Assembly: GCA_021014945.1 (NCBI GenBank)
Contig: MU266402.1
Location: 1-64,000, forward strand
Length of the DNA stretch: 64,000 bases
Reading direction: 5' to 3'
DNA from: Leucogyrophana mollusca
Taxonomy: Eukaryota > Basidiomycota > Agaricomycetes > Boletales
Position numbers and translations under genes: made by a program. Every line of letters starts with the position of its first letter. Within the stretch, counting starts at the first letter, position 1. The notes beneath the pieces were generated by a model, which saw only the letters and a list, made by a program, of their open reading frames with translations, had not been told where the DNA came from and did no database searches. Below, piece after piece: positions 23,590 through 35,681 of this stretch.

Positions 23590-26500
23590 GATAGTAAAGG
23601 TAGAAGCTAAGAGAGAATGGGAGCAAGGCGATTGATGAGCTGTCCACGGGGGGATTATAGAGTAAGGCGCCAGGCTCCAGCGGATCTTACCTTTATCCTT
23701 CTCCAAGCCCCGGTGATCCCATGGCTCATGACCACAATGCCCTCATTCCTTCGGCTGGATCCATGACTGTTACGACGCAGTTTATACGTCTGTATACTTG
23801 TCAGTTGTGTGTCACGATGTGGCCGGAATGTTACCCAGAAAAGCGCAAAATTCTCTGGGATCATGGCCGCCATTCGCAAACGTTATTATTTCGAGACACT
23901 TGTTCCAGTCCGACTTTCGCTCGCTGCAGTAACTTCAACAGCCAAGACACTATATAGCCAAAACTTCCTCTCTGGACACTCTGGACAGCGAAACGGAAAA
24001 CGCTAGCGATAACTCTTAGCTGGCACTTCAATCGCGCCACTGATGACTTGTTTCTACTTGCGCATTTTTACTTCCTCAAGTTGTCTGGTCCATTTTGCCC
24101 TTTGCCAGGAACGAGTCGGAGCAATTCTGCCAAGACGTTTTACCGAATCATACCCAAGGTGCACAGAGCGCAAGTCACGGTGAGGAACTGCGTCTCCTGG
24201 TTGTCGGTTTCAAGTGTCCAGCTGACGGTAACGATTTAATTTCTAGCTCGCTATAAATGACTTATTCCCGCGAAGCATCGTGCTTGAATGGCATCGTGGT
24301 GTCACGGTTCCTCAGCGGAGCCGCGCCAGTGCTTGTCAACCCTAGTCTTAATGTATCCTTTGTCAGCGCCCGCTTGTTGGCCCTTCGAACATTGGGGGAG
24401 TCTTCGAGGAGACACGGCCCTATATCTGCTTATACAGAGTTATTCTCCACCGGCTTCTCGTGATCATGGTCAACTCAGGATCGCTTGCTAGGCCACAGCA
24501 CATTTTCCGGTGGAGTTGAGGTAGCTGTATGCAGCTTTCTGTGCTATAGGCCAGGTTTCATCGCGACTGTAGTGGCGCGTCTAGGAAGAGTCGTTCTGGC
24601 GCTTTTGGAGAGAGCAAACCTTTAACACGAGGTATCTGCCCTTTCATTTGTAAATCCTCCCTCCTATGACGGACACGGGATCGCTGAGGTCAAATAATAG
24701 CGTCAATAGAGCCAGCCGTCCTACCCCCTCCGGGCTCGTACAACTTGCAAAAGGTCCCCCCGTTCCCTACTCATGATTATCACTCTGGGAACTTTATATG
24801 AATCTCAGTGATCTCGATATTGCTGTATTGGGCGATATTTAGGCCAAGCCTCGAAGTAAGTCAGCCCCCGAGCGCACATGTAAACAAGGTCAGCCGCCGC
24901 CAATTCTATGGTATATAAGCCTACCTTCTCGCCCACGTTTTCTTCCACTTGATCTCGAGTTCCCTTTCCTCCCCCTCTGATCTCTTCTGTTCAAGTCACA
25001 GTAATCGCTCTCTGATGTTCTCGGGCTCTGTCGTCGGGCATCCATCTGTCATAGGGCTCGATTACCCTCCAGTCCAATCTAGGTTCGTGGTCCTTGCCAT
25101 CTGGCACGCTGTTATCTATTGCGTTGATAGTTGGCGCTGGTAGCCCCGAGGACTGTCCATATTTTAGGTTCAATATGTGGCGAACCAACTTCAGCTCTCG
25201 GGAGCGATTGCCTCTGTGTCTCAACCGGACAGCGCCAGCCTCTGATTGCATGTGTATACAGAATCGTCAGCCGCTGGGAAGTGCGTACGAGTTTAACTTG
25301 TTGCTCACAAAAACACCTCGTTTCCCTCATGCTATCTTGCTTTTACCGGGGCACTGGTGAGTGCAATCGATATTCCGGTAAGCTAAATAGCTTGGCAACT
25401 GACTCAGTTCCGGCTACGTTTAGAGTGTTATGTCCTTCATTTTCGGTAGCCGGCGGCGGCATGGAGCATGAGTTCGATGCAGGCATGCGGCCCTTTGTGT
25501 TCTCCACACTGCTATATGCTCAATACGGCGCAGGCAACGAACACTGACAAACTCCCGGAGGCAATCTCCATTTCGTATTCCAACCCGATCGATCACCGCC
25601 AGATGCGCAAGTTTGCGACGGTCAGCCGTCTAATCCGTGTGCTTCTTTGCGCTTCTCTTCTCGGCCTCTATATCCTCCCTTCGCTTCGATGTTTGATCGA
25701 GCTATGGCGAGCACAGGCAATATTTATCCTTAGGTGCTTGGAATCATGGACTGGGTAGCCTGGTGAGCAATCGGCGTGCACGAATGTAGGGGTTCTCCTT
25801 TGGATTTGACGTGTTGGACAGACGCCCAGCACTACATCCGCCACCTAGGTGGATCGGATCTAGGTGTGTGGCCGTTTATGCTCCGTACGCTGTTATGTAC
25901 TCAGTAGGTTGCAGACGACAAACATATGCGAGCTTTCGGGGGCGAACCCCTGTTTGTATTCCGACCGGGTACCGTTGGGACAGCAGCCCTGGTACATGCA
26001 ACGCAACGGTCAGCCGCCGTATTATGCGTACAAACCCAGCTGCTCCTTCATGTTTCCGCAGGATTGGTGTGTTTGCCGCGTTCGCTCTTTACTGCTGCAT
26101 ACCAAACCTAAAAGTCGTATGCGGGGGCCAATCAGCGCTTGGCGTCCACCAACACACCAGACGCATCGAAAAAGACGGCGCACCTCAAACCTGCCTTGAC
26201 TGAATCCACGCAAACCGATTGGCCACCGAGCTACTCAGCTTATGAATTCGGGCAGATGGTGAACATACCAGATTCGCTCTTAGAGGGCGGTCTGCGCTCT
26301 CAGCCCCTAACCATGTGACTGCTTTGTGTGTACCGCAGCTCAGGCATTGGCAGCATTCAGTCTGTCATTACCCCTTCGTTGCTTGGGACGCTGATCCCCC
26401 CCCCCCCAGTTTCTCCCCTCTTATTGCGACTGCAAACCGCAACTGATGGTCGCCAAGGTGAGTGACTCTCGCATCTGCTTGATCTAACCTGGTGGTTATA

Positions 26501-27078
26501 TCGTAGAGCTATGACGCCAGTTTGACACTGCTCAGATCAGCCTATGGTACAGCCGTCAAAAACCAATTATCGTGGTAAGGATTTGGCGTAGGTATGTGGT
26601 TTACCAGGATGACTTCGATACACGTCTCTTGGCCGAATGCCCCCCTTCCCTCCCCTCTCGCTCTCCAGCTGTGTGCAATCAACCATCTTAGTCTTCTTTC
26701 TTTGATCTAGCCTCACCATGGTTTTCTCCTCTTAGCTTTCTTGACCCACCTCCCTCTGTCGTCTAGGCTCCCTCTGACCACGAGTTCAAGACTCGTTAAC
26801 AATGGGAATGTCGGTGACGTACATACATTGACGCTCCGAGCCCCTCTGACTACTATCGTCTGCCCCATAGACGCCCATTCTTCTGGGCCCCAAGGTACAT
26901 TCCTGGTGCGAACAGAAGCCCGAAGTGTCAATTTGCTATAAGGCGCGTTGTTTAAACCAGCCCCGAAGTGAGGGAGCTCCTCTTCACTTATTTCGTCATT
27001 GCAGTCAAACACACCACTCAACATCTCCGGACGTCGATAAACAAAAGTTACAAGTATTCCCAAGGACACAAGGTGGCG
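23590..27078. other. Long stretch without a confident gene; possible decayed repeats
   Basis: No domain was recognised in these 3.5 kb. A TATA-like site (gtatataagc, 24910) precedes a pyrimidine-rich leader and an ATG at 25015, but no long coding frame follows. Two related blocks occur at about 25480-25620 and 25862-25980 (ATGCGGCCNTTT...CTGCTATATGCTCA type), and gTCAGCCGCyG recurs near 24891, 25265, 25620 and 26010. This suggests an old tandem duplication of something now broken by stops. A run of about twelve C occurs at 26396. Confidence 0.4.
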
Positions 27079-28313
27079 TCACTGTCGGCTGACCTCCATT
27101 CCTCCCCACTCTAGTACCCTGAAGAGCCCAGTGTCACTAGCGCGATCAAGGTCGACCCCAACGGCCTTAGTCAACCACTGAACATCTCCCGCTCCCCTCG
27201 CAGTCGCTTGAGGCCACTCATGCAGTTCGTGCTCTGGCACACCTTTGAACAGCGTGACGACATCAGGTTGCGGCGAAACTTGCATTGCAGCTGCGCGTTC
27301 GTATGCGGCCTGGGGAATAAAGTGAAGCGCTATGTGGCTATGCTTCAAGAAATCAGGAAGCCAATATCTGTGTGCTCGTTTCAATAACATATTCGTCTCA
27401 GGCTGATACGAACGCACGTGATGAACGAGGTCCTTGCTTCAATATGAAGCCCCAGGACGGTGAGCGCCCCGTCAAGGTATGGTGCGATGTCTTTGACACG
27501 GACCACGACTGCATGAGCGTCGCATACGTCACACAAGCTCGGGTTAAAGTATTCTGATGCGCTATCACCTAGAGTAGGCGAGGCGGGAGGTGAGATGGGG
27601 ACATCAGAGTTAGGACTTATTGCAAAACGAATAATTAGGTGGCTCCTATCCTCCAGTTGGTACGACTTACCGAGCTTCCCAGAACAGATAGGCTACGGCC
27701 AAATTGGTTGATTTTTCCAGCAAACTGCCGTCTAGTCTGGTGCGCACATCCCACTGGATTTGCTCGCCCTCATCTCGTTTCACGGAGACTACGGGATAGA
27801 TCACGGAAAAGCTCCATTCCGGAGCGAGCGAAAGGGTGACGACGGCGTCCATGTCAGCAGGAGAGAAAAGGTAGATGACTGGTTTCCTCAAAACCCTCTT
27901 GCGCCGACGGACAGGGGCCGCCGGGGCGCCAGAACCGGAAGCTACTTGTGGTGGCAGCCCTCGCGAGGGGGAGCCAGCTGTGCCATCTTTGACGTGTACT
28001 GACGAAATTAAGCCAACAATATCACCCCACACCTCCGGGTCTATGTCTGCAAGATTACCCTCGCTCACATCCAAACCATCGGTCTGTAAAATTACGGACT
28101 CCTTTGGAATATGGGGAAAGTGCCTGCGAACCGCCTTTATAACAGCCTTTGATGAACCCTGATCTTCAGATGGTCAACCTGTGAACGGTCGACAAGGCAC
28201 ACCTCATACGTCTTGGGTCGAGTTAACACTACACGTTTATCTCCATGCTGCAACACGAAGACATTTTTTTGGGGAGCCTTGTGCTCACTGGATTTCTTGG
28301 TTGCTCTGGGCAT
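27079..28313 (-). CDS. Basidiomycete protein of unknown function, copy B2
   Basis: This is a paralogue of B1 on the same strand, 25 kb away. Four exons (28203-28313, 27671-28146, 27418-27615, 27079-27367) sum to 357 residues in frame. It reads MPRATKKSSEH, KRVVLTRPKTYE, then EAVIKAVRRHFP across a 56-nt intron. An acidic block DIDPEVWGDIVGLISS follows, then a basic Pro-rich linker. The core gives KPVIYLFSPADMD, PEWSFSVIYPVV and WDVRTRLDGSL. Last come EARTSFIT, YWLPDFLKHSHIALHF, TLFKGV and RVLEWGGMEV. Intron positions are identical to B1. Its first exon is 111 bp in both copies. Both copies look intact. Family function is unknown; no transmembrane segment or signal peptide is visible. Confidence 0.88.
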
Positions 28314-29407
28314 CAAGCGAGGCGCATGAATAATCCAAGTCGAAGGTGTGTTGATTTTCGGACTTTCAAGCTTCAAGCCTCGTGAGTCGTGAGTTACTTT
28401 CCGATGAACGCACGTGATCGTTATTTATTTCTCTCCACCACCAAGACTCATGGCCCTACGGGCACCCCTGGACCCGCCCTCGAAACAGCTCAGTTGATAC
28501 AGTGCCATCCCAAACTCGATTTAGACAGGTACACTCGATCATCACTTCCTTTCACTCCCCACACCCCGCCAGCTCCTACTATAGTCCACCTCGTTCGTAA
28601 TACCGACTTGCACTCTCTAATGCGACATCGCCCGTGCTTTTTTAACCAAACCGGAACCCATCTCGCCATCGTTGGCTACTGGTCCGACACAATTCCATTT
28701 CTGCATGGATAAAAGCGGGTGAGACCAAGGTGAGACATCGGGGTGGTGCAAGATATTAGTCAAAGGGGATGCAAAGTGGCGTGGAAAAACGATAGGTGGC
28801 GGCCCGGCAAATCCGTCGAACGACAATTATCGAAAACAGACCTGGAACCCATTCGGGTCCAGGAATTACCTGACACAACACAGCTTCTATGCCGACACCA
28901 CCACCACCCCCGCACCGTTGCCTAAGGGTAGAAATTTCGACAAACTACCTGGCCCTGCCGATGAGTGGACGTCCTGCACAAATAGCAATCCTGGCGACTC
29001 CTGGTCTTAGTATCTTAGTATAGCCCTTATTCAAGGTTCCCGCCATCGTGGTGCTGTTCTGCGTTCGCTTCGAGAGCAGCTTACTTCAGCCGCAAGCTAT
29101 GTTTATCCTCGTCAATGTGTTCGAGCATCATTAATTCGGGATTTTGTGCCATTTCGGGCTTCTTCAATTTCCCTCCAGCGATTGGTTTCCGAGTGTTATG
29201 AATTGTATTGGCGTTCTTTGGTTGATGTACGTCGTCTCTCCGACCCAATAGCATCAACATCATACCTGCTTATACCCTTCTTAGAGACGGTGACTTGATG
29301 GTAACCACGGCTCCCAGTTGGCTTGATCTGATGGATTTCGTGGGCACTCAAAGTTTTTCACTTTAAAGGGCTGCGAGTAGCCAGCATTTGGTGATATATA
29401 CAACACT
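28314..29407. other. Intergenic between divergent genes
   Basis: This is the shared promoter region of B2 (minus) and the 7TM gene at 29408 (plus). The short frames here are unrecognisable. Confidence 0.45.
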
Positions 29408-30594
29408 ATGTCCCAGGGACCAGACGAGCCTTTGTTCGAGGTCGAAAGCAATACTGCATGGCTTCAAGGCTCCATCCTCACGGGCGTGGCGTACGGTGTT
29501 GTGCTGGTACTTTTCGCGATGTGCATTCAGACTCTCTGGGTGCGTGTACGAACTAGGAGCACAAGGACACGAAATTCCATCTTCCTTCTCCTCTACGTCT
29601 CCGTGATATTCATACTGGCGACGTTATTGTTCGTGACAAACTCCGCATTTGTCCAGACGGGATTCATCAACGACAGCAGCCTCTTGGGGCCAAGTGTTAC
29701 TTTAGAGACTAGGCCTTGGGTGCCAGACAATGTAGCCAGCCGTGTGCCCATTGTGCTCGCGAATTGGTGTGCGAACTCGCTCATGGTGAGTTTCAGTACA
29801 CTGTCTTTAGTTGCAGATTGAATTGTCTGTTCAGCTGTGGCGTTGTACGATCATATATATGGACTGCGCGGCCCGCACCAAGACCCTTGTAGTGGCCCTC
29901 CCCGGTGTCATGCATGTGGGCTGTCTCGGTAAACTGCAATAGTCTTTGCTGCAACTATAGATACTTATTACTTCCATCGTTCAAGCGCTCGGCATACTGT
30001 GGCTCGTTGAAGTATTATCCCCGGTATTCGGGGGCTTCATCGACTCCACACTGCTATATTTCGAGGCTACCCTCGTTCTCAACATTGTCATCACTGCACT
30101 GATCGTCCTCCGCCTGCTCTTGCATCGTCATCATGTCACCAAGGTCGTCGGACCCGGTCATGCTACGTACTGCACCAATATTGCAGCAATCATAGTCGAA
30201 TCAGCCTCGCTATATTCAATATTTTCCCTTCTGTTCCTTATAACTTTCGGGATCGACAGTCCTGCCCTATACGCGTTCCTGCAGATACTGGGCGAGGTCG
30301 ATGTCAATGTTTCCAATCATGACTTTAGGATTGGCCCAGGTTAACTATCGGGATCCATTGCTCCAGATGATCGCTTCACTCCTTATCATTTACCGCATAC
30401 TACTAGGCAAAGCATGGTCGAGCGATACCGTGACATCCATGCAGTGGAAGGTAGCAAGGGGTGACGAGAGGGGTTTGCATACATTGTCTGCCATCTCAGT
30501 TCCGGTAACTCCCGACAGCCAGTCCGGGGCTGGTCTGCAAGCGGTGGAGATCAAAACCGACATCCGAGGTGAGGTTGATGGCCCAGAATTATAA
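29408..30594 (+). CDS. Seven-helix orphan membrane protein, third type
   Basis: A basidiomycete multi-pass membrane protein unrelated by eye to the C/D and DUF6533 families. Exon 1 (29408 to about 29786) begins MSQGPDEPLFEVES and has helices at GVAYGVVLVLFAMCIQ and FLLLYVSVIFILATLLF. A short exon gives LWRCTIIYMDC and ALPGVMHVGC. The third exon gives LGILWLVEVL, VLNIVITALIVLRLLL, the TNIAAIIVESASLYSIF block typical of this family, and ITFGIDSPALYAFLQILGE. The last exon (about 30367-30594) reads MIASLLIIYRILLGKAW and a polar tail ending RGEVDGPEL. Junctions are GT-AG and in frame. Proteins with the ESASLYSI...FLQ.LG...P.LIIYRV..GKAW pattern are frequent in mushroom genomes; no function is established. 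Confidence 0.82.
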
Positions 30595-32344
30595 TACCGA
30601 AAAATGTGACAAGTGTGATGCCAATGCAACCAAGTCTCTCAGTCTTGCAGCTGCTGGGCGCCGTTCTCTTGGTGCACATCTGCTTGGAGAATACCTTCTC
30701 AGCTACCTTGTTTTGGCACCGCTGTCTTGTTGGCTGGCATGTAGATTCATCTTACCTTCTGGCCGCCCCTCGCTCATGCCATCTATTCGCAGAACGGACA
30801 AGCGCTGTCTGCGATGTTGGCAACCAGCGATACGGTTCAGTATGGAGACTGAGGCCTAAGGCGCAGCACTTACTACCTAGGCAGGTGGTCTGGGGGCCTA
30901 GAGTAGGTCGTACTGAAGACTTTCCAGTGAAATACACCACCAGCACTTCAACAATACTCCCAGGTATGAAACTGCGCCTTGTATGATGATATATATTGTA
31001 GGAGCATTAGGCAGCAAACGCGAAGTGGATAAGTCGCGGCATTTAAGAGAAGAGCATCCGGAGCTGCTGTCTGTTCTGCCAGCGTCAGAAAGAACGGTAA
31101 CAAAAGTGGGAAAGCACCACAAGATCAAGCCATCCAGGCTCCCTTGTGGTCCCAGAGGGAAGAACCAGAAATAGAGCTGAGTAAGCGTGGATAGGTACGC
31201 AATAGCTTGACTGCTACCTCATGGAGAATGAGGACGACAAGTCGAGCCTATGATCCGCCCCATGCAACGGCTGAGGTTGGAACGCAATGAGCCATGAGGT
31301 ACTGAGCGTACGGCATGAGACAGCATTCTCTTCAAGTTGAGAGCCCTTCGAACTCCTGCTGGCGAAACAACATGTACTCCGCAAATGTAGCTCAGGCGTT
31401 GGCGGACATGTTCACACTTAGAAGGTTGACGTTGATCACGGTAGCCGCCGAGAGAAATATGCTGCTTTTACGGCGTCAATATTGAGCCTGAATATGGGGT
31501 GGGTTGTTTGGCGGATAAGTAGTCAGATCGTGGCGCAGTCTGAGATCGTATGGTCTGACCCAACTAACTGTCTGCCAGTTCAAGCCTAACATCGGACATC
31601 GGTGGGGGTGTCTGGTAAACACTTGATAAACACCTGTAGCCTCCTGTAGCCCAAAGAGCGCCGTTAGAGGAAAAATTGAAATCGGGAATTACTGAGAATC
31701 AACGTCCCTGACCCCCAGTGGAACCAACGGGAAAAGTCAAGCAAGGGTTGCCGCTCCCGCAGCCCTCGATAGGTTGATCGCATATGGGACAAAGTTTGAG
31801 CGTATCTGATTCACGAAGCACGCCAAAGCGAAGGACGTTGCCCGAGAAAATTGGGAAAGCTGTGTGAGTAGGTATGCGGATGCCCTAGTAATATTCTTCC
31901 AGTCCTTCCTGAACATCACTAAGGGCTTCCGATCTGGCCCTTAGAGCTGGTCAGTGCAACCGGTGTCGCCTATGAGTTGCTGTGCGCCTTTGTGGGCTCG
32001 TTTAAAACCTCTGCCAGCAGAGTAATCCACTTGATATGGCTGTAAAAAATTTTATAAGAAGGAGGAGCTGGAAAATAGGTATGGATCTGCATCCATCTGC
32101 ATGAGCATCGGGTGAGAGAAAGATTTCAGTACCACGTCCGAAAGAGCTTCAGTGGCTGTGCATATGTTCTATTCCGCTCTGCAACAGTCGATCGGCATCG
32201 CCAATCGCTAAATCCATGCTGAACAATCTTAGGTGGCGTTGAACAGTTGGGCGAGCGTTCCAGCGGCTTCAGCTCCAACTCACTTTGGTTACGTGCGCTT
32301 GAGTTTTGCCAGACTGTTCCGCCCTAGCAAATCGGAGCCCGCGT
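30595..32344. other. Intergenic, no gene recognised
   Basis: These 1.7 kb lie downstream of the 7TM gene and upstream of the inverted-repeat arm. Only short frames are present, without motifs. Confidence 0.45.
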
Positions 32345-35021
32345 CGCCGGGGAACGAAAAAAAACAACCAGGTCTAAGCACTTATAGGCGTCGTCTGTTC
32401 ATTAAATGTGTTACTTGTCGATCTGATGGAATCCTTCGGAATCACGTGTAGCATTCAGCTATACTGTATTCGTTGTTGGTTACTGACAATTTTCATCCGT
32501 GGATGAGTCCCAGATCGCGTGGCAAAACCCTGTCGAGGCTCGGAGGATCGAAGTGGGTCGCCTGACAAAAAGGGTTCAGGCCATCAGGCCAAGCATTGGT
32601 GTGATTCACTGGACTCGACTGCCACCCAAACTCTCTCCTTGATGTCCCACTCGTGAGCTCCATCGTTGTCCATAGATGACCGGTCTCATTAGTGCGGGTG
32701 GAGGGTGGCACACCGACATTGCTGATGCGGGGGAGGTTGTCCAAGCTGTCCGCGACCTGAAACTTGTTACGGTACGAATGCAATTTGTCCTGGACTTTGG
32801 TAGCCTGCTCTGACGTTGAATTTCCAGTACGCAACAGGTTTGTGCTACAGGAATTGACACACCGATTATGTTTGACTTCCACCCCTCTCCAGTTGCAGGA
32901 ACAGCGATTCTGGTCAGTGAAATCGCTGCCAATGTTCTGAGTCACGACTGGTTAGGAACTCACAGGGAACTTGACCAATTCTCAGTTCTACGACTTTTTC
33001 CTCACACTTGAACTCGAGATTCGACATATCTGGCCTGCACCATGGAGCATTCTCAAAGTACTCTACCTTTCCACGCGATACTCACCTTTCATAGATACGA
33101 TACCGATGATGTACCGTAAGTGCGCGATTATTTCAGCTGTCTACGGAGCACTTATCGTCGAGGACAGATTTCTTCCCCGGAATGGATCCGCACAAATGTC
33201 GCATCGCTGTCTGGTTTAGCGGTTGCTTGTACACCATTGGTATGGCAACATCAGGTACGCTAGTTGTACAAGATTTGGATGCTTCCGAGGCCGATGTTCT
33301 TTTACTTTGTAACTGCGACGCGCCTAATATAAACAGAGCGTGAGTAGTCGCTCGTGCTCGTTTTCTGCGTCATTTAATTACACTGACTGTTTTCTGGCTA
33401 GTCATTCTAATGTTGCGGACGTGGGTGCGTGACTCCGGTTACACCCCCTCCTACCTTGACTAGAATATCGCGATCTTCTAGGCCGTCTGGCGGCGCAGCC
33501 GCAGAATTGGATGGCTCCTGGGCGTGGTTTATTTTTCAGTGTCTGCCCCAGCATACTACTCGTCGGTCTTATTTATGAAGTCTATAGTTTGTGCGCCATC
33601 CGTATGAGGTTGCGAACCTGCCATCAATAACCCTGTTAATCGACAGATGCTCCCTCCTCACCGCCCAATACTCCCGCGTGTCTGGTGATTTCCAGCAATC
33701 GCTTGACGGTGGTAAACTGGTCTATTTTGATGGTATTAGAGGCCCGTGAGTCCCTATCCTGCTGCTTGCGACGTCGGAGGCTGTCACTCACCAGTCTTCC
33801 TCGGGATTTGCACATCATTCGCCATACACGGAACACGCCCGTGATCCGTAGTGGTGCTTGCTTTAACGCTGATCAAGACCCTCAAGAACTGTAAGCCTTG
33901 TCTTCTAACAATGCGATGTTCACACTGACCGAGGAACGCGGATCTAGACCGCCATGATGTTGGTATGGGTCTTTCAAGACTAATCGTAAAAGACGGTAAG
34001 CATTCGATCATTTGTATCACACGATCTCTCCCTCCGCACTCGACAGTTGACATGCAACTTGGGTCACAGGCATCACCTACTATATCATTCTTTTCAGTGC
34101 GTTATCTCGTTGGCGAGTTTACTGTGTTGACTTAGCCAAAATATGCAGCACTGTCTCTCTTAAACGTGCTGATTGTTGCAACTCAACCTGTTTGTGTACA
34201 GCTTAATTCCATCTCCAGTGACTAACCGAGATATTACAAACTGCAGGAACGACTTGATCTCCTTATGGCAACGTAAGTTCCTTCCCTTCGCAAGAAATAT
34301 TCGTAGCTCAAACTGATTTTTCTGACTGTTTATTTTCGTTCAATAGCCCTATCCGGGTTATCCACTCAGTTCTCACAGCGCGAATGGTCCTTCGTATGCG
34401 GGAGCATAACCGACTCGCGGTGACAGGCGGAACCACGGCCGCTTTGGGGCAAAGGACGGCCCATAGCCTTATATTCGCGCCAATACCGGCACCGGAGGGG
34501 GAGGCGCGCCTGGATGTACAAGACGAGATTGAAATGGACGTCAGCGGCTGGTGGGCTGAAGGCCGAGGGACGAGCTGGGCGAACAAGAACGGCGCCGGGC
34601 ACTTTCAAGGCGAACAGGACGTATCAGAGGGGGACATGGTATTCCGCAGGAGTTCGGTGGATCGTCAGTCAAATACAAGTAAGGTGGCTCACTCCGTCAC
34701 CACGGCTTGTGACGACAGTGATCCGGATAAGGTCGATGATACGAGGAACCCTCTCACTGATTTAAAGCAATAGACGCATTGGTGAGTGACCCATAACATC
34801 CGCCGTCATACCCGGGCTGAGCGCTTGACTTCTTACAGCCATCATTTTTATGTGTATCATATTGTTTCGTGTCGCTATATTATTCCCCAGTTTTGATGTC
34901 CAAGTTTTGGTTACCGACGAGCACATGGGACGACGGTCATATCAAGCGACAGTACGGTCCTTGCGAGAACGGTGTGGGACGCCAGGGTCCTGGCGAGTTG
35001 AAAACGACAGCACCACTCCCA
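32345..35021 (+). repeat. Inverted segmental duplication, left arm (2.68 kb)
   Basis: This segment occurs again in reverse orientation at 56636-59316. Both ends are sharp: the left one starts at CGCCGGGGAACG (32345) and the right one stops after cCACTCCCA (35021), beyond which the sequences are unrelated. Most blocks compared by eye are identical or differ at a few percent of positions. The arm contains the whole of gene F, about 330 bp of its 5' flank and about 250 bp of its 3' flank. No terminal repeat of a known transposon is visible at the edges. Confidence 0.93.
32676..34773 (+). CDS. DUF6533 seven-helix membrane protein, copy F (15 exons)
   Basis: Exons are 32676-32771, 32828-32837 (10 nt), 32893-32912 (20 nt), 32986-33115, 33168-33254, 33337-33339 (3 nt), 33402-33424, 33482-33590, 33647-33745, 33852-33890, 33948-33995, 34070-34096, 34149-34189, 34247-34272 and 34347-34773. 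They sum to 1185 nt, 394 residues, in frame. The protein reads MTGLISAGGGWHTD, YATVAGTAIL, FYDFFLTLELEIRHIW (DUF6533) and CRIAVWF. Then come SELILMLRTWAVWRRSRRIGW, FMKSIV, SSNRLTVVNWSILMVLEA, DVGMGLSRLIVKDG, LLNVLIVATQP and LLMAT. The tail has VLRMREHNRLAV and acidic EIEMDVSGWWAE and is probably cytosolic. The family's function is unknown. It is nearly identical to H, its inverted duplicate, and more distant from E and G. Confidence 0.9.
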
Positions 35022-35681
35022 CTGCCTGGGGCCTGCAAATCTTCCGGCAAAATCTTTGGAAATGTAAGGGTCATATCTAAGGACGATATTGCCAAGTGCT
35101 GATAAGCGATCAAATGCAGTTATGTGCTTCTGCCTTCTCTTCAGCGTCGACACCTTCATTCAACAAAGGGCGTCACGAGTCCTTGTAAGATACTCGAATC
35201 AACGTGAAAGTTTGGCGTCGCAAATCAAGATCCGTGCTGTGTGAGACTAAGGAGAGTCCGTGAGACATCATCCAACTGATGAGATATAGCTGAAGGGCCG
35301 TCAAGGAGCGCTGGAGCAGCGGCTTGTTGAACGTATGTTGCCTCGAGTCGGCGGGCATGCATTGTTTCCGCTGCGTGAGTTGGATAGCAGCTATCCACCA
35401 TCCGGAGCCGTCCTGACATTCCCCACTGGCCAGTATTAACATGGCGTAGCACGCGCATCACGGTACAGTGCTGCTGGAGCTTGGTGCTTGAAGCTTGAAG
35501 CTTGAAGCTTGACGCCTTGGGTAAACTTGAACGGTAAGGGGTCCGTGCGGCAGCCAACAGCTGCCCCACCGTGGCAGTGCAACGTCGCTTGTTTTGGAGT
35601 CTAGACTCCGAGAGTCCGACGTGTGTCGAGATCGCTAAAGCCCCCACCGCCATACCAGATATTAATGCTCTAACTGCTCTG
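35022..35681. other. Intergenic with a short direct repeat
   Basis: This lies between tandem DUF6533 genes F and G. At about 35483-35512 there is an 8-nt tandem repeat (tgaagctt, about four copies). No gene is seen. An in-frame ATG at 35571 could extend gene G at its N-terminus. Confidence 0.5.

Noticed and set aside
28137..28205. A frameshift that would make B2 a pseudogene.
   Set aside because: The 1-nt difference from B1 lies in an intron. Splicing GAG|GTGTGCC...TCAAAG|GCT restores the frame and the family sequence.
32493..32945. A 150-codon minus-strand frame before and over the start of gene F, with an equal 150-codon frame at 58721-59173.
   Set aside because: It is antisense to the first exons of F and H. 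Its conservation is explained by the recent duplication of the whole segment; it has no recognisable feature.
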